A model generated the notes under the pieces. It searched no databases and was not told where the DNA came from. It saw only the letters and a list, made by a program, of their open reading frames with translations. A stretch of DNA of 34,660 nucleotides from an uncultured bacterium (GTDB lineage: Bacteria; Actinomycetota; Actinomycetes; S36-B12; CAIYMF01). Shown one piece after another: positions 8,095-16,291 of the stretch. Position 1 is the first letter of the stretch. The number at the start of each line of letters is the position of its first letter. The stretch spans positions 1-34,660 of the forward strand of contig CAIYMF010000353.1 of assembly GCA_903927265.1 (NCBI GenBank), in the 5' to 3' direction. The position numbers and the translations under genes were made by a program.

Positions 8095-8555
8095 CGGAAC
8101 GGTTTGGGTGGCTCGTTCATCGTGGCACGGGGGCACGTCGCCAAATCAAGGTGACCGAAGCCGAGGGCTTCATCGCACAGCGTGGTGACGGTCCAGCCGA
8201 TTTCAGTTCCGGTGCGAGTGACGGTGGCTCGGTAAATCGTGATTTCGTATCGCGTGGGGGTGCTGTAGGCCACCTGGATGGTTCCGATGAGTTGGGCCCC
8301 ACCTTGATCGGCGGGCGAGGGCCACGGAGCGTCGTACAAGGCCCAGCGAGAGGGATCAGAACGCCACGTGCCGCCGTTACGCACGTCGCGTAGCGACAAT
8401 TCCACCAAGATGGCGCGCGCTGCTTCCTCCGGGATGATGGCCGCAGGCCGGATGACCTCGGTGACCACACCCTCGTCGAAGACCTCATCGCCTGGGGGCG
8501 GGAAGCCGTCGGGGGCGTTGCCCTGCGTGGTAAACCCGTCGCTCACCGTGCTCAC
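8088..8555 (-). CDS. Hypothetical protein, 155 residues
   Basis: I do not recognise the family. The product has no signal peptide, membrane segment or metal-binding motif. The first 35 residues are Gly/Pro/acidic and probably disordered. The body looks like a small soluble alpha/beta domain with aromatic-rich strands (WALYDAPWPSP, TRYEITIYRATVTR, IGWTVTTLCDEALGFG). The GTG start has AAAGGGAAGG just upstream; a second GTG three codons later is possible. It converges on the nuclease-like gene, with both stops inside one palindrome. Codon usage looks like its neighbours, so it is probably a real, lineage-restricted gene. Confidence 0.65.
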   Translation of the reverse strand: MSTVSDGFTTQGNAPDGFPPPGDEVFDEGVVTEVIRPAAIIPEEAARAILVELSLRDVRNGGTWRSDPSRWALYDAPWPSPADQGGAQLIGTIQVAYSTPTRYEITIYRATVTRTGTEIGWTVTTLCDEALGFGHLDLATCPRATMNEPPKPFRF

Positions 8556-8761
8556 GCCTTCCCTTTGGTCTGACTAGTTCATTGGCGACACGCCGGGTCG
8601 GTGTCGCTCCCGCACTGTGACTGCGGATACCCTCAGTATTGCCTGCAGCGGCGAACTTGTCGCCTGCGGGTGTACACGACACGGCTGCGTGTTCTGACGA
8701 ATGTGTCAGGAAACGTGTCGCACAACTGCATACCGCTTGATCGAGGTGGCTGTGAAGTCAC

Positions 8762-8803
8762 TGACTGAGAACGCTGGGGAAGGCGCCCGCTCAGTCAAGG
8801 AGG
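8762..8803 (+). promoter_or_regulatory. Leader hairpin abutting the DUF3145 ribosome binding site
   Basis: The arms TGACTGAG (8762-8769) and CTCAGTCA (8790-8797) form a perfect 8-bp stem with a 20-base loop. The 3' arm touches the Shine-Dalgarno AAGGAGG (8797-8803), eight bases ahead of the ATG at 8811, so folding could change ribosome access. The rest of the 255-bp gap 8556-8810 holds another inverted repeat (GCGACAC at 8585-8591, GTGTCGC at 8601-8607) and no ORF I would call. Confidence 0.35.
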
Positions 8804-8810
8804 TCAGCGG

Positions 8811-9374
8811 ATGGCCCAGTTGCACTCTGTCGTAGACAGGTCTGGTTCGCGTGCCCGGGGAGTGGTCTTCATCCACTCATGCCCGAGGGCGATGGCTTCT
8901 CATGTGGCATGGGCGGTTCAAGAAGCCACCGGTTCGTCGGTGCCCCTTGAATGGTCGGCCCAGCCGGTTGAGCCTGGAACTGTGCGTGCCGAATTGCCAT
9001 GGGAAGGTGACGTCGGCTCTGCATCACGTCTGGTCAGCGCCCTGCGCAATTGGCCCCAGATGCGCTTTGAAGTCACCGAGGATGCGGCTCCGGGCGGAGA
9101 GGGCGAGCGCTACTCGAGCACTCCCGCGCTCGGTGTTTTTCGAGCCACGATTGGCCCACACGGAGATGTGCAAGTGGGTGAAGAGCGACTGCGTGCGGCC
9201 CTCGAACGGGCGGCTGAGGCGGCGCGAGTGGGGTACCGCGAAGATGCAGATCCCGATGCCAACCTTGCTGAAGATATTGCCCGACTGCTGGGTCAGCCGT
9301 GGGATGACGAACTCGAACCCTTCCGCATGTGTGGCGAGGGCACCCCGGTGCGCTGGCTGCACCGCACTGGCTGA
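8811..9374 (+). CDS. DUF3145 domain-containing protein
   Basis: The 187-residue product matches the actinobacterial DUF3145 family along its length. Characteristic segments are RGVVFIHSCPRAMASHVAWAV near residue 16, VPLEWSAQPVEPGTVRAELPW, ALGVFRATIGPHGDVQV, LLGQPWDDELEPFR and the closing EGTPVRWLH. The function is unknown. From memory, in Streptomyces the gene lies next to the fabD-fabH-acpP-fabF operon; here a formate dehydrogenase cluster separates it from accD-fabF. The ATG has a strong AAGGAGG ribosome binding site preceded by a hairpin. Its TGA directly abuts the stop of convergent fdhD, with no bases between. Confidence 0.9.
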   Translation: MAQLHSVVDRSGSRARGVVFIHSCPRAMASHVAWAVQEATGSSVPLEWSAQPVEPGTVRAELPWEGDVGSASRLVSALRNWPQMRFEVTEDAAPGGEGERYSSTPALGVFRATIGPHGDVQVGEERLRAALERAAEAARVGYREDADPDANLAEDIARLLGQPWDDELEPFRMCGEGTPVRWLHRTG

Positions 9375-10259
9375 TCAGGTCACGCGCTGCGAGTGCGTGT
9401 ACACCGTGGCTCGACCCTCGCGCGCAAATGCTGCGAGGGTGATTCCGGTGCGCTCAGCGAGATCGACCGCAAGGGTTGAGGGTGCCGACACTGTGACCAC
9501 AATCGGAATGTGGGAAGCGGCCGCTTTTTGCACGATTTCAAAGGACGCACGGCTCGACACCACCAGTGCGCTGGGTGTTGCGTCGTTCATGAGCGCCCAA
9601 CCGGTGACTTTGTCGACAGCATTGTGGCGGCCAACGTCTTCGCGAACGGCGAGCAGGCGTCCGTCGGTATCGGCGACGGCCGCGCCGTGCAAACCACCGG
9701 TACGAGCGAACACTCGCTGTGCGTCGCGCAGGGCTTCGGTGAGCGCCAGCACGGTGTCGCGGGTCATCACCGAGCCGGTCACGGTCAACGACTCGGCAAC
9801 CCGAGAGACGACCTGCTCGAGAGATTCGGCGCCACACACACCACACGCGCCGGTGATGTCGGTAGCGCGTCCCAGAGTCGCAAGGCGAGGAAGGGCGGGG
9901 GCGGCCAGATCTGCTGTCACGACGTTGCCGCGGGCCTCGGGAAGGAGGCTCGGGTCGGTGCAGGCGCGCACAGCGACGAGATCGTCGCTTCGCTGCACGA
10001 TGCCTTCGCCGCGCAACCAGCCGGCAGCAAGTTCAAGATCGGCCCCCGGGGTGCGCATCGTGACCACCGAGCGCAGGACCGTGCGACCGTCTCCAATGCG
10101 GATCTCGAGGGGTTCCTCGACCGCGAGGTCGTCGATAACGGTCGCGTCGGAGTCTAGGCGGAGTCCGGAGACACGTCGGTGAGTCGAAGCCACGAACTGA
10201 GCGTAGGTCATACCATCGTCAAGGCCGGGTTCACATGGATCAGGTGAGAGTGCAACCAT
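9375..10259 (-). CDS. fdhD: Formate dehydrogenase accessory sulfurtransferase FdhD
   Basis: FdhD passes sulfur from a cysteine desulfurase to the molybdenum cofactor of formate dehydrogenase, without which the enzyme is inactive. The product (294 residues from ATG 10259) has the sulfur-carrying CxxC in ACGVCG (Cys139, Cys142), RTGGLHGAA, EDVGRHNAVDK and RASFEIVQKAA, all family hallmarks. The frame is open to 10394, which would overlap the divergent fdsG; ATG 10259 has GAGG six bases upstream and removes the overlap. ATG 10211 is another candidate. It diverges from the fds genes across 49 bp, so both directions probably share a control region. Confidence 0.95.
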   Translation of the reverse strand: MVALSPDPCEPGLDDGMTYAQFVASTHRRVSGLRLDSDATVIDDLAVEEPLEIRIGDGRTVLRSVVTMRTPGADLELAAGWLRGEGIVQRSDDLVAVRACTDPSLLPEARGNVVTADLAAPALPRLATLGRATDITGACGVCGAESLEQVVSRVAESLTVTGSVMTRDTVLALTEALRDAQRVFARTGGLHGAAVADTDGRLLAVREDVGRHNAVDKVTGWALMNDATPSALVVSSRASFEIVQKAAASHIPIVVTVSAPSTLAVDLAERTGITLAAFAREGRATVYTHSQRVT

Positions 10260-10308
10260 GGGGTCCTCGGGACCAATGGCAGGGTTTTCTAGTGAAGGGT
10301 GACCGCTG

Positions 10309-10788
10309 ATGTCTGCGTTCGCCCCGTGGACGACCGAGCGGGCTGAAGCCGTTGTCACCCAGTGTGCCTCTCGCCCTGGCCCTGTACTCCTCACCCTGCA
10401 GGCACTCCAGCTGGAATTTGGCTATGTACACCCTGACGCCGTTCCGCTGGTAGCACGATCTCTCAATGTCTCACGCGCCGAAGTGCACGGGGTGCTCACG
10501 TACTACCACGATCTGCGTACGAGTCCGGCTCCGGCGCACTCGGTGCGCATTTGCGTTGCCGAGGCCTGCCAATCGGTGGGGTCCCGTGACCTGATGCACC
10601 GGGCTGAAAGCGAGCTGGGCGTGAGTGTGGGCGAGCGTTCGTCGGACACGATTGATCTTGAGGCCGTCTATTGCCTCGGAAACTGTGCGCTTGGCCCGGC
10701 CGCACTGGTCGACGGGCAGTTGCTGGGGCGCTTGTCGCCACCACAGATGAGTGAAGTGATCGCGGCGTTGCGTTCGGAGACCGCATGA
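10309..10788 (+). CDS. fdsG: NAD-linked formate dehydrogenase gamma subunit (NuoE-like)
   Basis: This 159-residue thioredoxin-fold 2Fe-2S protein belongs to the NuoE/FdsG/HoxE family. The four cluster ligands are Cys82 and Cys87 (CVAEAC) and Cys122 and Cys126 (CLGNC). The helical N-terminal part (GPVLLTLQALQLEFGYVHPDAV) is typical. In Fds complexes the gamma subunit joins FdsB in the diaphorase module that reduces NAD+. The ATG lies about nine bases after a GAAGGG ribosome binding site, and the end overlaps fdsB by ATGA. The neighbouring fdsA and fdhD, and the absence of other nuo genes, separate it from complex I NuoE. Confidence 0.93.
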   Translation: MSAFAPWTTERAEAVVTQCASRPGPVLLTLQALQLEFGYVHPDAVPLVARSLNVSRAEVHGVLTYYHDLRTSPAPAHSVRICVAEACQSVGSRDLMHRAESELGVSVGERSSDTIDLEAVYCLGNCALGPAALVDGQLLGRLSPPQMSEVIAALRSETA

Positions 10789-12320
10789 TTACCGTCTACG
10801 TGCCTGGTGACTCGGCCGCCCGCTCGGTCGGTGCTGACACCATCGCGACCCACCTCGTCGCAGGTGCCGCTGCGCGCGGTCACGACGTGAGGTTGGTACG
10901 CAACGGTTCGCGAGGAATGCTCTGGCTCGAACCGTTCGTCGAAGTTGACGTCAACGGAACGCGATTCGGTTACGGGCCTGTGACAAGCGACGATGTTGAC
11001 TCCCTTCTCGACGCCGGCATACTCGAGGGCGCGCACCACCCCTTGGCTCATGGCACCGTCGACCAGATCGAGTGGCTCGCTCGCCAGCAGCGGGTCACCT
11101 TCGCGCGTGTTGGGGTCATTGATCCACTCAGCGTGGCCGACTATGAAGCTCACGGCGGGCTCGCGGGTCTGCGGCGCGCTCTGACTCTGGCCGACGAAGA
11201 CGTGGTAGCTGAGGTTCTCGCAAGCGGATTGCGTGGTCGCGGTGGTGCCGGCTTCCCCGCAGGAATCAAATGGCGCACCGTGCTCGAGGCGCAATCGGAT
11301 CAGAAGTACGTGTGCTGCAACGCTGACGAGGGCGATAGCGGCACCTTCGCCGACCGAATGCTCATGGAAGGCGACCCCTTCACGTTGCTAGAAGGGATGA
11401 CCATCGCTGGGCTGTCGGTCGGTGCCACGCAGGGTTATGTCTACCTGCGGTCCGAATACCCCGACGCAATCACGCGACTCAACGAGGCGATCACCATCGC
11501 GCGGACCGAGGGTTGGTTGGGCAACGACGTCCTGGGGTCAGGGCGCGTATTCGATGTTGAGGTCCGCGAAGGCGCTGGGTCGTACGTATGCGGCGAAGAG
11601 ACGGCCATGCTTGAAAGTCTGGAAGGTCGTCGAGGGATGGTGCGGCCCAAGCCGCCTGTGCCCGCCCTTCAGGGACTTTTCGGCAAACCCACCGTGATCA
11701 ACAATGTGCTGACTCTTGCGAGCGTGCCGATGGTGCTCGCCGATGGTGCTAGCGCCTACCAATCGCTCGGAACTGGCAGGTCGCGTGGAACGCAGGTCTT
11801 CCAACTTGCCGGAAACATTGCGCGTGGTGGCATCGTCGAAACGGCGTTCGGCGTCAGTTTGTCTGAACTCGTCAACGATTTCGGCGCGGGGACGCGCAGC
11901 GGTCGCCCAGTGCGCGCTGTTCAAGTGGGCGGGCCTCTGGGCGCCTACCTGCGCGCCGACGCACTCGACGTGGCCATGGACTACGAGGCTCTCGCCGATG
12001 CCGGAGCGATGCTCGGCCACGGCGGAATCGTCGTGTTCGATGACACCGTCGACATGGCGCAGCAGGCGCGGTTTGCGATGGAGTTCTGCGCCGTTGAGTC
12101 GTGCGGAAAGTGCACTCCGTGCCGCATCGGTTCTCGGCGTGGCGTTGAGGTGATCGATCGAGTGATTGCCGGTGTCGATCGTGAAGCGAACCTGATGTTG
12201 CTCGACGACCTCTGCACGCTGATGACCGATGGTTCGCTGTGTGCCATGGGTGGCTTAACACCACTTCCCGTACGAAGTGCGCTGCGACAGTGGCCCGAAG
12301 ATTTCGGAGGAAACTCGTGA
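10785..12320 (+). CDS. fdsB: NAD-linked formate dehydrogenase beta subunit (NuoF-like)
   Basis: FdsB carries FMN, the NADH site and one 4Fe-4S cluster, and is where NAD+ is reduced. The 511-residue product has an N-terminal region of about 100 residues that resembles a degenerate NuoE-like fold without cluster cysteines. Next come the flavin/NAD motif GLRGRGGAGFPAG (about 148-160), CNADEGDSGTFADR, the EGAGSYVCGEETAMLESLEG region and the cluster motif CGKCTPC (Cys440, Cys443, Cys446), with the distal ligand Cys486 in GSLCAMGG. It overlaps fdsG by ATGA and fdsA by GTGA, so translation of the three subunits is coupled. Confidence 0.95.
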   Translation: MITVYVPGDSAARSVGADTIATHLVAGAAARGHDVRLVRNGSRGMLWLEPFVEVDVNGTRFGYGPVTSDDVDSLLDAGILEGAHHPLAHGTVDQIEWLARQQRVTFARVGVIDPLSVADYEAHGGLAGLRRALTLADEDVVAEVLASGLRGRGGAGFPAGIKWRTVLEAQSDQKYVCCNADEGDSGTFADRMLMEGDPFTLLEGMTIAGLSVGATQGYVYLRSEYPDAITRLNEAITIARTEGWLGNDVLGSGRVFDVEVREGAGSYVCGEETAMLESLEGRRGMVRPKPPVPALQGLFGKPTVINNVLTLASVPMVLADGASAYQSLGTGRSRGTQVFQLAGNIARGGIVETAFGVSLSELVNDFGAGTRSGRPVRAVQVGGPLGAYLRADALDVAMDYEALADAGAMLGHGGIVVFDDTVDMAQQARFAMEFCAVESCGKCTPCRIGSRRGVEVIDRVIAGVDREANLMLLDDLCTLMTDGSLCAMGGLTPLPVRSALRQWPEDFGGNS

Positions 12321-15300
12321 CCCTGCTTCACGAACCTGATTTCGGAACTCCCGAGCGCGATTCCGACGTCACAGTCGAGCTCACGGTTGACGGTGCCGCA
12401 GTTTCCGTGCCGGCCGGCACCTCGGTGATGCGTGCGGCGGCCCAGGCAGGCCTGTCAGTTCCTCGTTTGTGTGCCACCGATTCACTCGACCCGTTCGGAT
12501 CGTGCCGGCTCTGCTTGGTGGAAATTGACGGACGTAAAGGCACGCCGGCCTCCTGTACGACCCCGGTCGAAACCGGAATGGTCGTCCACACGCAAACTCA
12601 GCGTCTAGCGAACCTACGTCGCGGCGTGATGGAGTTGTACATCTCCGACCACCCTCTTGATTGCCTCACCTGCCCGGCCAATGGTGACTGCGAGTTGCAG
12701 GACATGGCAGGAGTCGTTGGCTTGCGCGAAGTGCGCTACGGCTTCGATGGCGAAAATCACCTCGACGCACCGAAGGACGAAACGAACCCGTACTTCACCT
12801 TTGATGAAAGCAAGTGCATCGCGTGCTCACGCTGCGTTCGTGCGTGTGAAGAGGTGCAAGGTACCTTCGCGCTGACCATCGCGGGCCGTGGTTTCGATTC
12901 CAAGGTGTCGCCAGGTGGCACCTCATTCTTTGACAGTGAGTGTGTGTCGTGTGGTGCCTGCGTGCAGGCGTGCCCGACCGCGACACTGCAAGAGAAGAGC
13001 GTGATTGATCTCGGAATGCCGACCCGCACTGTGCTCACCACGTGTGCCTACTGCGGGGTTGGCTGCTCGTTTAAGGCTGAACTGCGCGGTGATGAACTCG
13101 TGCGCATGGTGCCGTTCAAAGACGGTGGCGCCAATGAGGGCCACTCGTGTGTGAAGGGTCGGTTCGCGTGGGGCTACGCCACGCACCGCGACCGCATCAC
13201 TGAGCCCATGGTGCGCGAGAGCATTCACGACGAATGGCGGGTGGTCGGGTGGGAAGAAGCATTCGAATTCGCCGCTAGTCGCATCAAGTCGATTCAAGCC
13301 GAATACGGAACAGATGCCGTAGGAGGCATCACTTCCTCTCGCTGTACCAACGAAGAAGTGTTTGTGGTGCAGAAATTAGTACGCGCAGCATTCGGCAACA
13401 ACAACGTCGACACCTGTGCGCGCGTGTGTCACTCACCAACTGGTTACGGACTCAAGCAGACGTTCGGAACATCAGCCGGTACTCAGGACTTCAAGTCGGT
13501 TGAAAAGACCGATGTGGTCCTGCTCATCGGAGCGAACCCCACCGATGCGCACCCTGTATTCGCGTCGAGAATGAAGCGACGGTTGCGCGAAGGCGCCCAA
13601 CTCATCGTGCTCGACCCGCGTCGTATCGACTTGGTTCGCTCACCTCACATCGAGGCCGCTTTCCACCTGCCATTGCAGCCGGGAAGCAATGTCGCCGTCG
13701 TCAATGCGTTGGCTCACACGATTGTTGCCGAAGGCCTCGTCGATCGCGCGTTTGTCGCTGAGCGCTGCGAACCGTCGGCATACGCACTCTGGGAGAAGTT
13801 CATCCTTCGGCCAGAGAACAGTCCGGAAGCAGTGGCGTCGATCGCGGGAGTAGCGGCTGACGACATTCGTGGCGCCGCTCGCCTCTTTGCGGCGGCAGGA
13901 AACGGGGCTATCTACTACGGCCTAGGCGTGACCGAACATAGCCAAGGCTCGACCATGGTGATGGGCATGGCGAATCTCGCGATGGCCACCGGCAACATTG
14001 GCCGTGACGGTGTGGGAGTCAACCCGCTGCGCGGACAGAACAATGTTCAAGGTTCCTGCGATATGGGCTCGTTCCCGCATGAACTTCCTGGCTACCGGCA
14101 CGTCTCCGATGACGTCGTGCGCCAGCAATTCGAGGAAGTCTGGGGACGCACCCTTCAATCTGAGCCTGGCCTGCGAATCCCGAACATGCTCGAGGGCGCA
14201 CTCTCGGGTCAATTCCGTGCCCTCTATGTGCAGGGCGAAGATATTGCGCAATCCGACCCGAACACCACCCACGTGAAAGCAGCCTTGTCGGCGATGGACT
14301 TAGTCATCGTGCAGGATCTCTTCCTCAACGAGACCTCCTCATTCGCGCATGTGTTTCTTCCGGGAACAAGTTTCTTGGAGAAGGACGGAACCTTTACGAA
14401 CGCGGAACGACGAATCAACCGCGTTCGTCCGGTGATGTCGTCGCGCACCGGGCTCAGCGAATGGCAGGTGACCTCGGCTCTCGCGAATGCGTTGGGTTAC
14501 CCGATGCACTATGACTCGGCGTCCGAGATCATGGATGAAATCGCCGAACTCACACCGACCTTCGCGGGTGTCTCGTTTGCAAAACTCGATGAAGTCGGCA
14601 GTGTTCAGTGGCCGTGTAATGAGGGTCACCCTGACGGAACCCCGATCATGCACGTCGATCAATTTGTTCGTGGGCTCGGCAACTTCGTTGAAACGCCGTA
14701 CGTGGCCACCGATGAGCGCACCACACGTCGGTTCCCACTCATCTTGACCACGGGGCGCATTCTGAGCCAGTACAACGTGGGCGCACAGACTCGTCGCACG
14801 GAGAACATTCGCTGGGTTGACGAAGACGTGCTCGAGATGCATGAAGCGGATGCTGAACCGCGTGGAATCGCTGATGGAAGTTGGGTCTTCCTCACCAGTC
14901 GGGTGGGTGAAACCACGCTTCGGTGTGTCATCACCGACAGAGTTCCACCGGGTGTTGTGTACACGACCTTCCATTTCCCGGTCACCGGTGCCAACGTCAT
15001 TACCACTGAATACTCCGATTGGGCGACCAACTGTCCGGAGTACAAGGTGACGGCCGTTGAGATTCGCACCGCATCGCAGAATCATGTGGCGAGGGGTGGG
15101 CAGTTGGCTGCCGTTGATCAAGACGGTGTGAGTATCGATGACCTGCTCGATGGCGAAACGCTCGCGATCAAGGAAGAGTTTGCTCATGAGCGGGCTGATC
15201 TTAAACTCGCCCGGATGCTCGACCAGATCGTCAAGAACTCCGTGGGGCTCACGCCGGACGATCAGGTTGATCGGGTAGCGCTTCACCTTCGTGGTTTCTG

Positions 15301-15421
15301 GACTCCGGCAATGGTGGACGAGTTGGCGCATGCCGTCAGTACCGGCGCAGTGGCGTTGTCACCGCCTGCTGCGGCGGCACTTGCCCAACTCGCGTCAGGC
15401 GCACCTTCAGCGGCACCGTGA
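12317..15421 (+). CDS. fdsA: NAD-linked formate dehydrogenase alpha subunit with C-terminal FdsD-like domain
   Basis: This 1034-residue molybdopterin enzyme oxidises formate to CO2. Its order is: 2Fe-2S ferredoxin domain (Cys52, 63, 66, 80); His112/Cys116/Cys119/Cys125 cluster; two 4Fe-4S ferredoxin motifs (Cys167-177 and Cys209-219); FdhF-type 4Fe-4S (Cys243, 246, 250, 278); then the molybdopterin domains. The metal ligand is Cys371 in ARVCHSPT, so it is not a selenoprotein. Start GTG 12317 overlaps the fdsB stop; the frame is open to 12239, but that lies inside fdsB. Residues about 961-1028 match the separate delta subunit FdsD (KLARMLDQ, HLRGFWTPAM, ALSPPAAAAL), so this looks like an FdsA-FdsD fusion; ordinary FdsA is about 75 residues shorter. 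Confidence 0.93.
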   Translation: MTLLHEPDFGTPERDSDVTVELTVDGAAVSVPAGTSVMRAAAQAGLSVPRLCATDSLDPFGSCRLCLVEIDGRKGTPASCTTPVETGMVVHTQTQRLANLRRGVMELYISDHPLDCLTCPANGDCELQDMAGVVGLREVRYGFDGENHLDAPKDETNPYFTFDESKCIACSRCVRACEEVQGTFALTIAGRGFDSKVSPGGTSFFDSECVSCGACVQACPTATLQEKSVIDLGMPTRTVLTTCAYCGVGCSFKAELRGDELVRMVPFKDGGANEGHSCVKGRFAWGYATHRDRITEPMVRESIHDEWRVVGWEEAFEFAASRIKSIQAEYGTDAVGGITSSRCTNEEVFVVQKLVRAAFGNNNVDTCARVCHSPTGYGLKQTFGTSAGTQDFKSVEKTDVVLLIGANPTDAHPVFASRMKRRLREGAQLIVLDPRRIDLVRSPHIEAAFHLPLQPGSNVAVVNALAHTIVAEGLVDRAFVAERCEPSAYALWEKFILRPENSPEAVASIAGVAADDIRGAARLFAAAGNGAIYYGLGVTEHSQGSTMVMGMANLAMATGNIGRDGVGVNPLRGQNNVQGSCDMGSFPHELPGYRHVSDDVVRQQFEEVWGRTLQSEPGLRIPNMLEGALSGQFRALYVQGEDIAQSDPNTTHVKAALSAMDLVIVQDLFLNETSSFAHVFLPGTSFLEKDGTFTNAERRINRVRPVMSSRTGLSEWQVTSALANALGYPMHYDSASEIMDEIAELTPTFAGVSFAKLDEVGSVQWPCNEGHPDGTPIMHVDQFVRGLGNFVETPYVATDERTTRRFPLILTTGRILSQYNVGAQTRRTENIRWVDEDVLEMHEADAEPRGIADGSWVFLTSRVGETTLRCVITDRVPPGVVYTTFHFPVTGANVITTEYSDWATNCPEYKVTAVEIRTASQNHVARGGQLAAVDQDGVSIDDLLDGETLAIKEEFAHERADLKLARMLDQIVKNSVGLTPDDQVDRVALHLRGFWTPAMVDELAHAVSTGAVALSPPAAAALAQLASGAPSAAP

Positions 15422-16275
15422 ACCAGGCCGCGCGCGCGGTCAGTGCCATCGTCTTGGCAGGTGGGTCATCACGCAGACTCGGCGGCGCCGATAAACCCAT
15501 GCTGACCGTCGCCGGTAAGAGCCTTCTGCAGCGCACGTTCGACTCACTTCACGCTGCGGGCGTGACCTCCATTGCGGTAGTCGGACCCGAGCGCGCACTG
15601 ACCTTGCCCGATGGTGTGGTGTGTGTTCAGGAGTCGCCCCTCGGCGCGGGGCCGGCGGCGGCCACTCTCCGCGGAGTCGCGGCACTCCGGTGCGACACTG
15701 ACAGTCTGGTGATCGTCCTCGCCGCTGATCTGCCGTTGGTGGGGGATTCTTTGCTAGCCCTAGTGTCAGGTGCTCACGAGGCGGTCGGTCGCGGTCACGA
15801 TGGCGCCATGCTTCGTGCCGAGGGGCACGACCAATACCTCGCCCACTGCGCTAGGCATGGCTCACTGGTCAGCGCGTCGCAGGGCGATGGGATGGTCAAT
15901 GCGCCGATGAAGGAATTGATCGAGCAACTCGACCTTGTTCGCGTTGATGTGGAAGCGCACAACGTTCTCGACACCGATACGTGGCAGGCTGTTGCTGAGG
16001 CACGTCGTGCACTGGGAGGTCAGATGACTGGCATAAGCGAGTGGGCTCAGCAGGCGAGTGTGATTGCAGGTGTCGACGGTCTTCCGCTCGACATCGACGC
16101 GATTCTCGAACTTGCGCGAGACGCAGCACACGGAATTGAACGTCCGGCCGCGCCGGTGAGTACCTTCATTCTTGGGTATGCGGCTGCCACTTCAGGACTT
16201 GATGCGGCAGGCGTTGCCGCACTGGCTTCCGAGCTTGGTCGTGCTGCGCTGGCGCAGAACAACGACGCAGAGTAG
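15418..16275 (+). CDS. mobA: MobA-like molybdenum cofactor nucleotidyltransferase fused to DUF6457
   Basis: MobA transfers a nucleotide to molybdopterin to make the dinucleotide cofactor (GMP or CMP form) used by formate dehydrogenases. The N-terminal 195 residues have the nucleotidyltransferase motif LAGGSSRRLGGADKP (13-27) and the metal-binding AADLPL strand. Residues 203-280 form a DUF6457 domain (SEWAQQA, LARDAAHGIERPAAPVSTFILG), of unknown function and common in actinobacterial MobA proteins. GTG 15418 overlaps the fdsA stop, placing it last in the fds operon. An internal ATG at 16024 with GGGAGG four bases upstream could start the DUF6457 domain on its own. It ends in a palindrome shared with accD. 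Confidence 0.9.
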   Translation: MNQAARAVSAIVLAGGSSRRLGGADKPMLTVAGKSLLQRTFDSLHAAGVTSIAVVGPERALTLPDGVVCVQESPLGAGPAAATLRGVAALRCDTDSLVIVLAADLPLVGDSLLALVSGAHEAVGRGHDGAMLRAEGHDQYLAHCARHGSLVSASQGDGMVNAPMKELIEQLDLVRVDVEAHNVLDTDTWQAVAEARRALGGQMTGISEWAQQASVIAGVDGLPLDIDAILELARDAAHGIERPAAPVSTFILGYAAATSGLDAAGVAALASELGRAALAQNNDAE

Positions 16276-16291
16276 ATCGCTTACGATCTAC
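16272..16291. terminator. Palindromic hairpin across the mobA and accD stop codons
   Basis: GTAGATCG (16272-16279) and CGATCTAC (16284-16291) make a perfect 8-bp stem with a CTTA loop. The mobA TAG (16273-16275) and the accD TAG (complement of 16288-16290) lie one in each arm. No T-run follows on either strand, so bidirectional termination is inferred from the convergent position and symmetry. Confidence 0.5.

Noticed and set aside
8851-10182. 443-codon plus-strand open frame across DUF3145 and fdhD
   Set aside because: It overlaps two well-supported genes in other frames, and its product is Arg/Ser/Thr-rich low-quality sequence, typical of a shadow frame in high-GC DNA.
13427-13429. Selenocysteine at the formate dehydrogenase active site
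   Set aside because: The metal-ligand codon is TGT (Cys371), not TGA.
10785-15421. Complex I (nuo) or hydrogenase genes
   Set aside because: NuoE/F/G-like parts are present, but FdsA has the full molybdopterin domains with ARVCHS and lies with fdhD and mobA, so formate dehydrogenase is the right call.
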